Position numbers and translations under genes: made by a program
Assembly (NCBI GenBank): GCA_003242275.1
Contig: QGUX01000080.1
Span: forward strand, 1 to 12,282
Source of the DNA: Pseudomonadota bacterium
Lineage (GTDB): Bacteria; Pseudomonadota; Gammaproteobacteria; Steroidobacterales; Steroidobacteraceae
Direction: 5' to 3'
DNA: 12,282 nucleotides
Shown: positions 6,583-12,282 of the stretch, in pieces
Position numbering within the stretch: position 1 is the stretch's first letter
Layout of the letters: every line of letters begins with the position of its first letter
The notes under the pieces: generated by a model
What the model was told of the DNA's origin: nothing
What the model saw: only the letters and a program-made list of their open reading frames with translations
Database searches by the model: none

Positions 6583-7473
6583 TCAGATGGCCTCTCCAAC
6601 GATGCGGCACTCGGGGGTCAGGCGCCGGCCGTGGTGCCGCTCCACCTCGTCCCGCACGCGCTCGATCAGCGTCTCGATGTCGCGCGCGGTGGCGTTGCCT
6701 TCGTTGATGATGAAATTCGCGTGCTTGGACGACACCACCGCACCGCCCACGCGCAGGCCCTTCAGGCCCGCGCTCTCGATCAGGCGCGCGGCGTGGTCGC
6801 CGGGGGGATTGGTGAACACCGAACCGCAGTTCCACTCGCCGATGGGCTGGGTCTGGCGGCGCCGCTCCAGCAGCGTGCGCGTGGCCTCTTCGGAGGAACC
6901 CTCGCGGAACACGAAGTGCGCGGCGAGGAACCATTCCTCCGGCGCCGGCGCCTCCACGTGGCGATAGCCCACGCGGTACCCGGACGCGGCGCGCTCATGC
7001 ACGTTGCCACGGCGGTCCACGGTCTCCACGCGCTCCACGTGCCGCCAGGTCTCCTGGCCGAAGGCGCCGGCGTTCATGGCCAGCGCGCCGCCCACCGTGC
7101 CGGGAATGCCGGTGAAGAACTCGGCCGGGCCGAGGTCCCAGCGCGCGCAGGCGCGCGCCAGCCTGGCGCAGGGCACGCCTGCCTCTGCGTAGACGCCGCG
7201 CTCGCCGCGGCGCTCCAGCGCGGTCAGCGCCTCGCGGGTGGAAATCACCACGCCGCGCACGCCCCCGTCGCGCACCAGCAGGTTGCTGCCCAGGCCGAGC
7301 CACAGGAGCGGCACGTCCGGTGGCAGCGCCTTGAGGAACGCGATCAGGTCGTCGCGGTTCTCCGGCGTGAAGAACACGTCGGCCGGCCCGCCCACGTGCC
7401 AGGAGGTGTGGCGCGACAGCGGCTCGTGCAGGCGGATGCGCGAGGCGAACTCGGGCGGCGGCACGTAGCTCAT
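6583..7473 (-). CDS. murB: UDP-N-acetylenolpyruvoylglucosamine reductase, type II
   Basis: MurB is a cytosolic FAD enzyme that reduces UDP-GlcNAc-enolpyruvate to UDP-MurNAc with NADPH. At 296 residues it belongs to the shorter type II class, not the roughly 340-residue E. coli class. The FAD-binding domain shows [10 protein letters not shown] (23-32), [12 protein letters not shown] (60-71) and [18 protein letters not shown] (122-139). The substrate domain shows VGYR (168-171), the [11 protein letters not shown] motif (215-225) whose S218 is the expected proton donor, KHANFIIN (250-257) and PECRIVGE (287-294) with the catalytic Glu. The gene overlaps murC by 4 bp (ATGA) and has a strong GGAGG site about 6 nt upstream. 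ddl follows after 1 bp. Function is certain; the class assignment rests on length and motifs. Confidence 0.97.
   Translation of the reverse strand: MSYVPPPEFASRIRLHEPLSRHTSWHVGGPADVFFTPENRDDLIAFLKALPPDVPLLWLGLGSNLLVRDGGVRGVVISTREALTALERRGERGVYAEAGVPCARLARACARWDLGPAEFFTGIPGTVGGALAMNAGAFGQETWRHVERVETVDRRGNVHERAASGYRVGYRHVEAPAPEEWFLAAHFVFREGSSEEATRTLLERRRQTQPIGEWNCGSVFTNPPGDHAARLIESAGLKGLRVGGAVVSSKHANFIINEGNATARDIETLIERVRDEVERHHGRRLTPECRIVGEAI
6591..6597 (-). promoter_or_regulatory. Ribosome binding site of ddl, supports the GTG start
   Basis: GGAGAGG on the minus strand lies at the end of murB, 9 nt before the GTG at 6581. Its first base falls inside the alternative TTG codon (6599-6597), which makes that TTG a poor start. 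Confidence 0.65.
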
Positions 7474-8921
7474 GCGCCCTCCTTGCCGAGCAGCGCCGAA
7501 AGGCGCGGCGCGAGCTCGTGCGCGGCCGCGCTGATGCTGCCGGCACCCATCATCGCGATCACGTCGCCGGGACGGACGATGCCGGCCAGCGCCGGCGCGA
7601 TCTCCTCCACGCCCGGCACGAACACCGGCTCAACCTTGCCGCGCGTGCGCACCGCGCGGCAGATGGCGCGGCCGTCGGCGCCCTCGATGGGCTGCTCGCC
7701 GGCGGCGTACACGTCGGTGACCAGCAGCACGTCGGCGCTGGAGAGCACGCGCGCGAAATCGTCCAGCAGGTCGCGGGTGCGCGTGTAGCGGTGCGGCTGG
7801 AACACCAGCACCAGGCGCCGCTCGCCGAAGGCCTGGCGCAGCGCGTCCAGCGTGGCCGCGATCTCGGTGGGGTGGTGGCCGTAGTCGTCGACCACGGTGA
7901 GGTTGCCGCCGGCCAGCGCCAGCTCGCCCACCACCTGCAGGCGGCGGTCGATGCCCTGGAAGTTGGCCAGCGCGCGCTGGATGGCCGCGTCGTCGATGCC
8001 CAGGTCGGTGGCCACCGCGATCGCGGCCAGCGAGTTCAGCACATTGTGCAGGCCCGGCAGGTTCACCGTGACCGGCAGCGGATCATGGCCCTTGCGCAGC
8101 ACGGTGAAGTGCGTGCGCATGGCCTCGCGGCGCACGTCCACGGCACGCGTGTCGGCCTGCTCGCCGAAGCCGTAGGTGATGACCGGGCGTCCCACCTGCG
8201 GCAGGAGGCGCGCGATCTCCGGATCGTCGGTGCACAGCACCGCCAGGCCATGGAACGGCAGGTTGTGCAGGAACTCGACGAAGCTCTGCCGGAGCTTCTG
8301 GAAGTCGCCGCCATGTGTGCCCAGGTGGTCGTTGTCGATGTTGGTGACCACCGCGATCATGGGCTGCAGGTGCAGGAACGAGGCGTCGCTCTCGTCGGCC
8401 TCGGCGACGAGGTACCGCCCGGCGCCCAGGCGCGCATTGCTGCCGGCGCTCTTCAGCCGCCCGCCGATCACGAAGGTGGGATCCTCGCCGCCCTCGGCCA
8501 GCACGCTGGCCACCAGGCTGGTGGTGGTGGTCTTGCCGTGCGTGCCCGCCACCGCGATGGAGAAGCGGAAGCGCATCAGCTCGCCCAGCATCTCCGCGCG
8601 CGGCACCACCGGGATGCGCGCCTGAAGCGCGGCAGCCACTTCGGGGTTGGAGCGATCGATGGCGGAGGACACCACCACCACGTCGCTGCCCCGGATGTGG
8701 GACGCATCGTGGCCGGTGAAGATGCGCGCGCCCAGCTCCGCCAGGCGCCGCGTCACCGCATTCGGCCGGATGTCCGAGCCCTGCACCGAGTAGCCCTGGT
8801 TCAGCAGCACCTCGGCGATGCCGCCCATGCCGCTGCCGCCGATGCCGACGAAGTGCACGGTGTTGATGCGGCGCATGCCGTCGGAGTGGCGACGCCGCGC
8901 GCCTGCGGCGAGGTGGCTCAT
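7470..8921 (-). CDS. murC: UDP-N-acetylmuramate--L-alanine ligase
   Basis: MurC is a cytosolic Mur ligase that adds L-Ala to UDP-MurNAc with ATP, the first step of stem-peptide assembly. The 483-residue product shows the UDP-binding motif [12 protein letters not shown] (23-34), the P-loop [10 protein letters not shown] (125-134), EADESDASF (174-182), NIDNDHL (194-200), [12 protein letters not shown] (289-300), [10 protein letters not shown] (345-354) and FQPHRYTRT (374-382). The start is the ATG at 8921, which overlaps the murG stop as ATGA with GGAGG 7 nt before it. The frame stays open far upstream through murG, but only this start gives a family-length enzyme. A second in-frame Met at residue 16 (MRRINTVHF) is closer to the first motif and remains possible. 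Confidence 0.98.
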   Translation of the reverse strand: MSHLAAGARRRHSDGMRRINTVHFVGIGGSGMGGIAEVLLNQGYSVQGSDIRPNAVTRRLAELGARIFTGHDASHIRGSDVVVVSSAIDRSNPEVAAALQARIPVVPRAEMLGELMRFRFSIAVAGTHGKTTTTSLVASVLAEGGEDPTFVIGGRLKSAGSNARLGAGRYLVAEADESDASFLHLQPMIAVVTNIDNDHLGTHGGDFQKLRQSFVEFLHNLPFHGLAVLCTDDPEIARLLPQVGRPVITYGFGEQADTRAVDVRREAMRTHFTVLRKGHDPLPVTVNLPGLHNVLNSLAAIAVATDLGIDDAAIQRALANFQGIDRRLQVVGELALAGGNLTVVDDYGHHPTEIAATLDALRQAFGERRLVLVFQPHRYTRTRDLLDDFARVLSSADVLLVTDVYAAGEQPIEGADGRAICRAVRTRGKVEPVFVPGVEEIAPALAGIVRPGDVIAMMGAGSISAAAHELAPRLSALLGKEGA

Positions 8922-10012
8922 GCGCGCACCTCCGCGGCCAGGCAGGCCTGGAGCAGCTTCGCGGCCGCATCCGGCAGCGCCACGCGGCGCGCGGCCTCGC
9001 CCAGTTCCAGCAGCCCCTCGCGGCCGCGTGCCGCCAGGTCCTTCAGCACGCGGGCGAGGTTCTCCCCGGTCAGCTGCGCATCGGGAACGAGGCGCGCGGC
9101 GCCGGCGTCGACCAGGAAGCGCGCGTTGTGTGTCTGGTGGTCGTCCACCGCGTGCGGATAGGGGACCAGCACCGCGCCCACGCCGGCCGCGGCCAGTTCG
9201 GCCACGGTGAGCGCGCCGGCGCGGCAGACCACGAGGTCGGCCCATCCCAGCGCCTCGGCCATGTCGGCGATGAAGGGCGTGACCTCGCCCTCCACGCCGG
9301 CATCGCGATAGGCGGCGCGCGCCGTGTCGAACAGTTTCTCGCCGGCCTGGTGGCGCACCACGAAGCGCGGCGCGGCGGCATCCCGGGCGAGGATGCGCAG
9401 CGCCTGCGGCACGGACTCGTTCAGGCGCCGCGCGCCCAGGCTCCCGCCCACCACCAGCAGGCGCAGCGCGCCCTCGCGGCCGGCGAAGCGGACGGCCGGC
9501 GGCGGCAGCGCGGCGATCTCGGCGCGCACCGGGTTGCCGATCAGGCGCACGCGCGGACGGCCGGCCAGCGCGGAAGGAAATGCCGTCAGCACCTCGCGTG
9601 CCAGCGGCGCGAGGCAGCGGTTGGTGAAGCCGGCAATGGCATTCTGCTCGTGCACGATGAGCGGCCGGCGGCACAGCCACGCGGCCACGCCGCCCGGCCC
9701 GGTGACGAAGCCGCCCAGGCCCACCACCACGCCGGGACGATGGCGGCGCATGATGCGCATCGCCTGCCACAGCGCGCGCACGAGCTGGAACGGCGCGGCC
9801 AGCAGCGTCAGCACGCCCTTGCCGCGCAGCCCGGAGACGGTCAGCCACTCGATCTCGAAGCCTTCGGCCGGCACCACGCGCGCCTCCAGGCCACGCCGCG
9901 TGCCCAGCCACACCACGCGCCGCGAACGCTCGCGCAGCAGCCGCGCAAGCGCCAGCGCGGGGAACACGTGGCCACCGGTGCCGCCGGCCATGATCATCAC
10001 CGGCGCGCTCAT
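8918..10012 (-). CDS. murG: Undecaprenyldiphospho-muramoylpentapeptide beta-N-acetylglucosaminyltransferase
   Basis: MurG is a peripheral inner-membrane GT-B glycosyltransferase that adds GlcNAc from UDP-GlcNAc to lipid I, giving lipid II. The 364-residue product has [13 protein letters not shown] (9-21), [11 protein letters not shown] (98-108), [11 protein letters not shown] (121-131) and GNPVR (159-163). The UDP-GlcNAc side shows [11 protein letters not shown] (189-199), [15 protein letters not shown] (263-277) and [15 protein letters not shown] (283-297). The hydrophobic and basic patch around 60-92 (GLRGKG...MRIMRRHRP) fits the membrane-association face. The start is the ATG at 10012 in an ATGA overlap with ftsW, with GAGG 7 nt upstream. 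The frame is open further upstream, but that stretch is the ftsW gene in another frame. Confidence 0.98.
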   Translation of the reverse strand: MSAPVMIMAGGTGGHVFPALALARLLRERSRRVVWLGTRRGLEARVVPAEGFEIEWLTVSGLRGKGVLTLLAAPFQLVRALWQAMRIMRRHRPGVVVGLGGFVTGPGGVAAWLCRRPLIVHEQNAIAGFTNRCLAPLAREVLTAFPSALAGRPRVRLIGNPVRAEIAALPPPAVRFAGREGALRLLVVGGSLGARRLNESVPQALRILARDAAAPRFVVRHQAGEKLFDTARAAYRDAGVEGEVTPFIADMAEALGWADLVVCRAGALTVAELAAAGVGAVLVPYPHAVDDHQTHNARFLVDAGAARLVPDAQLTGENLARVLKDLAARGREGLLELGEAARRVALPDAAAKLLQACLAAEVRA

Positions 10013-11184
10013 GCGGCCACCTCGCGCATGCCGCGGCGCGCGCCCACGCTGGCGCCGCCGCGCGAACGCAGCACGGTCTCGTGGTGCACGCGCAGCACCA
10101 TGCCCACCCACATCAGCGCCACCACGATGCTGGTGCGGCCATAGCTCATGAATGGCAGTGTCAGGCCCTTGGTGGGCAGCACGCTCATGGCCACGCCGAT
10201 GTTGACCAGCGACTGGATGCCCACCCACAGGCCGAAGGCGGCGGCCAGGCCGGCCTGGAACTTCAGTCCCGCGGTGGCCGCCTCGCGGGCGATGTACAGC
10301 GCGCGCCACGCCAGTGCCACGAACAGCGCCAGCGTCAGCAGCACGCCGGCCAGCCCCAGCTCCTCGGCCAGCACCGCGAACAGGAAGTCGGTGTGTGCCT
10401 CGGGCAGGTAGAACAGCTTCTGCACGCTCTCGCCCAGGCCCACGCCGAACCACTCGCCGCGGCCGATGGCGATCAGCGACTGCACCGGCTGGTAACCACA
10501 TTCCTGCGCATGCGCCCAGGGATTGAGGAAGCAGGTCAGGCGCTTCATGCGGTAATCCGCCGACACCATCAGCGCCGCGAATCCCGCCGCGGCGGCCAGC
10601 AGGCACAGGAGCACCCCGCGCAGCTGCGCGCCGGCGATGAACAGCAGGCCGAAGGCGGTGGCGAACAGCACCGCGGCGGCGCCGAAGTCCGGCTCCATCA
10701 GCAGCAGCAGGCAGAACACGAACGTCAGGCCCAGCGGCTTGGCCAGCCCGGCCAGGCTCCCGGCCAGTTCCCTGCCGCGCCGTGCGGCATAGGCCGCCAC
10801 CCAGACGAGCACCAGCACGCGCGCCAGCTCCGAGGGCTGGAGCTGGATGCCAGGCAGGCGGATCCAGCGGCGGCTGCCATTGGATTCATGGCCGATGCCG
10901 GGGATCAGCACCACCACCAGCATCACCGCGGCCAGCACCAGGATCAGGTTGGCATGCTTCAGGTAGAAGTCCGTGGGGACCAGCGCCAGCAGCACCGCCA
11001 GCACGATGCCCACGGCCGCACCCTGCAGCTGGCCCTTGACGAAGAACAGCGCATCGCCGGCATCGCGCGCCGCCTTGGACACCGACGCCGAGGTCAGCAT
11101 CACCAGGCCCAGCAGCAGCACGGCCAGCACCAGGCACACCAGCACGGTGTCGAGCGCGTAACCCTGTCCGCGTTGCGCGCTCAT
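10009..11184 (-). CDS. ftsW: Septal peptidoglycan glycosyltransferase FtsW (SEDS family)
   Basis: FtsW is a polytopic inner-membrane SEDS protein that polymerises lipid II at the septum with its cognate class B PBP. The 391-residue product has about ten hydrophobic segments, the first at about 11-32. Motifs include GSRRWI (103-108), LQPSELAR (115-122), [10 protein letters not shown] (161-170), [14 protein letters not shown] (230-243) and [11 protein letters not shown] (260-270). D266 in the last corresponds to the conserved SEDS catalytic aspartate. [13 protein letters not shown] (340-352) marks the last helices. In E. coli FtsW the last motif reads ISYGGSS, so the second Gly is Arg here. Motifs and location in the cluster favour FtsW over RodA. 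It starts at ATG 11184 in an ATGA overlap with murD, with GGAGG 8 nt upstream. Confidence 0.97.
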   Translation of the reverse strand: MSAQRGQGYALDTVLVCLVLAVLLLGLVMLTSASVSKAARDAGDALFFVKGQLQGAAVGIVLAVLLALVPTDFYLKHANLILVLAAVMLVVVLIPGIGHESNGSRRWIRLPGIQLQPSELARVLVLVWVAAYAARRGRELAGSLAGLAKPLGLTFVFCLLLLMEPDFGAAAVLFATAFGLLFIAGAQLRGVLLCLLAAAAGFAALMVSADYRMKRLTCFLNPWAHAQECGYQPVQSLIAIGRGEWFGVGLGESVQKLFYLPEAHTDFLFAVLAEELGLAGVLLTLALFVALAWRALYIAREAATAGLKFQAGLAAAFGLWVGIQSLVNIGVAMSVLPTKGLTLPFMSYGRTSIVVALMWVGMVLRVHHETVLRSRGGASVGARRGMREVAA

Positions 11185-12282
11185 GCCGCGAGCCTCCGTA
11201 CCGCCTCGGCGAACACCTCGCCGCGGTGCGCGTAGTCACGGAACATGTCGAGGCTGGCGCAGGCCGGCGACAGCAGCACGGTATCGCCGGGCCGCGCGGC
11301 GCGCGCCGCGGCGACGACGGCTTCCTCCAGCGTGGCACAGCGCTCGATGGGACACACGCCGGCCAGCGCGGCCTCGATGCGCGGCGCATCGCGGCCGATG
11401 GTGAGCACGCGCCGCACCTTGCCGGCCAGCGCCGCGGCCAGCGGCGAGAAGTCCTGGTTCTTGCCGTCGCCGCCGGCGATCAGCAGCAGTGGACCGGTGA
11501 AGCCGGCCACCGCCGCCAGCGTGGCGCCGACATTGGTGCCCTTGGAATCGTTCACGTAGCGCACGCCGCCGATCTCGGCCACGAAGGCGGCGCGGTGCGG
11601 CAGGCCGGGGAAGTCGCGCAGCGCCGCCAGCAGCGGCTCGCGCGCAAGCCCCAGCGCCTCGCCCATGGCCAGCGCGGCCAGCGCGTTGGCGGCATTGTGG
11701 CGGCCGACCAGGCGCAGCTCGTCCATGGCCAGCAGGCGCTCGCTTCCACGGCACAGCCAGTCGCGGCCCTGCTCCGTGGCGAGCACGAAATCGGCGCCGG
11801 AGCGGGCATCCAGCGAGAAGGTCAGGGTGCGCTGGCCCGGCCGTGCCATCGCCGCCACGCGCGCATCATCCAGGTTCAGCACGGCGGTGTCGCAGCGTTC
11901 GAAGATGCGCGCCTTGGCCGCCGCGTAGGCCTCGATGTCCGCGTAGCGGTCGAGGTGGTCGGCGGTGACGTTCAGCACCGTCGCGGCGGCGAGGTGCAGC
12001 GAATGCGTGGTCTCGAGCTGGTAGCTGGACAGCTCCAGCACGTACAGCGAGACCCCGCCGCCTTCGAGCAGGTCCAGCGCCGGCGGCGAGAGGTTGCCGC
12101 CCGCGCGCGCCGGGCGACCGGCGCGACCGGCCATGTGCGCCAGCAGCGAGGTCACGGTGCTCTTGCCGTTGGTGCCGGTGACGCCGGCCACCGGCGCCGC
12201 GCCGCGCTCGGCGACGAGGCCGCCGCCGCCGCGACCCCCAATGCCGCGCCCCCCCGCCGCGCAGAAGAATTCCTGCTGACGG
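11181..12282 (-). CDS. murD: UDP-N-acetylmuramoyl-L-alanine--D-glutamate ligase, 5' end outside window
   Basis: MurD is the cytosolic Mur ligase that adds D-Glu to UDP-MurNAc-L-Ala. The window holds the central and C-terminal domains. Seen are the P-loop TGTNGKST (12179-12156), ELSSYQLETT, NVTADHLDRY, GRHNAANALAA, NDSKGTNVGAT, GGDGKNQDF and LLSPACASLDMFRDY, all in the expected order and spacing. The frame is open to the right edge. By comparison with E. coli MurD, roughly 80 or more N-terminal residues, including the UDP-binding domain, lie outside. A GTG at 12191 is in frame but is internal to the protein and should not be taken as the start. The first 30 or so residues visible at the edge keep frame and length but lack the conserved GDIELF motif, so that stretch is suspect. 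The stop overlaps ftsW as ATGA. Confidence 0.95.
   Translation of the reverse strand, partial: RQQEFFCAAGGRGIGGRGGGGLVAERGAAPVAGVTGTNGKSTVTSLLAHMAGRAGRPARAGGNLSPPALDLLEGGGVSLYVLELSSYQLETTHSLHLAAATVLNVTADHLDRYADIEAYAAAKARIFERCDTAVLNLDDARVAAMARPGQRTLTFSLDARSGADFVLATEQGRDWLCRGSERLLAMDELRLVGRHNAANALAALAMGEALGLAREPLLAALRDFPGLPHRAAFVAEIGGVRYVNDSKGTNVGATLAAVAGFTGPLLLIAGGDGKNQDFSPLAAALAGKVRRVLTIGRDAPRIEAALAGVCPIERCATLEEAVVAAARAARPGDTVLLSPACASLDMFRDYAHRGEVFAEAVRRLAA

Noticed and set aside
5929..7788. Plus-strand open frame of 619 codons opposite ddl, murB and murC
   Set aside because: It crosses three certain genes on the other strand, and the translation is compositionally odd with no recognisable domain.
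7518..9161. Plus-strand open frame of 547 codons opposite murC
   Set aside because: It is a mirror of the murC reading frame in high G+C DNA, with a biased low-information product.
8922..9911. Possible 330-residue N-terminal extension of MurC
   Set aside because: The frame is open through murG, but the translation is Arg/Gly-rich noise. The ATG at 8921 with its ribosome site gives the normal MurC length.
12255..12282. GCAGGAATTC near the right edge, resembling a cloning-vector polylinker
   Set aside because: Only ten bases match, the murD frame continues across it, and no other vector sequence is visible. It was left as chance, although the edge region is suspect for other reasons.

Overview
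This window is one end of a dcw (division and cell wall) cluster from a very G+C-rich Gram-negative bacterium. It has murD (5' end missing), ftsW, murG, murC, murB, ddl, ftsQ, ftsA, ftsZ and lpxC, all on the minus strand. These are followed by a plus-strand DUF721/DciA-like gene and a minus-strand M23 peptidase gene. The presence of lpxC shows an outer membrane with lipid A. The order ftsZ-lpxC-DUF721-M23, which in Pseudomonas-like genomes runs on to secA, points to a gammaproteobacterium. A short type II MurB between murC and ddl fits some gammaproteobacterial lineages. I cannot name a genus from the sequence.

Layout in transcription order, from the right edge leftward: murD (11181-12282, partial), ftsW (10009-11184), murG (8918-10012), murC (7470-8921), murB (6583-7473), ddl (5604-6581), ftsQ (4819-5604), ftsA (3594-4832), ftsZ (2370-3551), a 144-bp gap with several hairpins, lpxC (1275-2225), dciA-like (931-1281, plus strand) and an M23 peptidase gene (12-899, minus strand). 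murD to ftsA is one block without real gaps. Four successive junctions are 4-bp ATGA overlaps, murB/ddl are 1 bp apart, ddl/ftsQ share 1 bp and ftsQ/ftsA share 14 bp, so translation is probably coupled along it. ftsZ and lpxC have leaders of their own.

The genes form one pathway. MurB and MurC make UDP-MurNAc and then UDP-MurNAc-L-Ala, MurD adds D-Glu, and Ddl supplies D-Ala-D-Ala. MurG makes lipid II on the inner membrane and FtsW polymerises it at the septum. FtsQ, FtsA and FtsZ belong to the divisome. LpxC commits UDP-GlcNAc derivatives to lipid A, so wall and outer-membrane precursor synthesis sit side by side. DciA family proteins assist loading of the replicative helicase. The M23 protein is an inner-membrane-anchored periplasmic peptidase of unproven role.

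This is a conserved housekeeping region. I saw no mobile element, tRNA, CRISPR array or novel multi-gene system. The points worth a second look are small: an acidic LpxC tail, an unusual lpxC leader, a very short DciA, an altered SYGG motif in FtsW, a palindrome at the lpxC/dciA convergence, and a suspect stretch of sequence at the right-hand edge inside murD.
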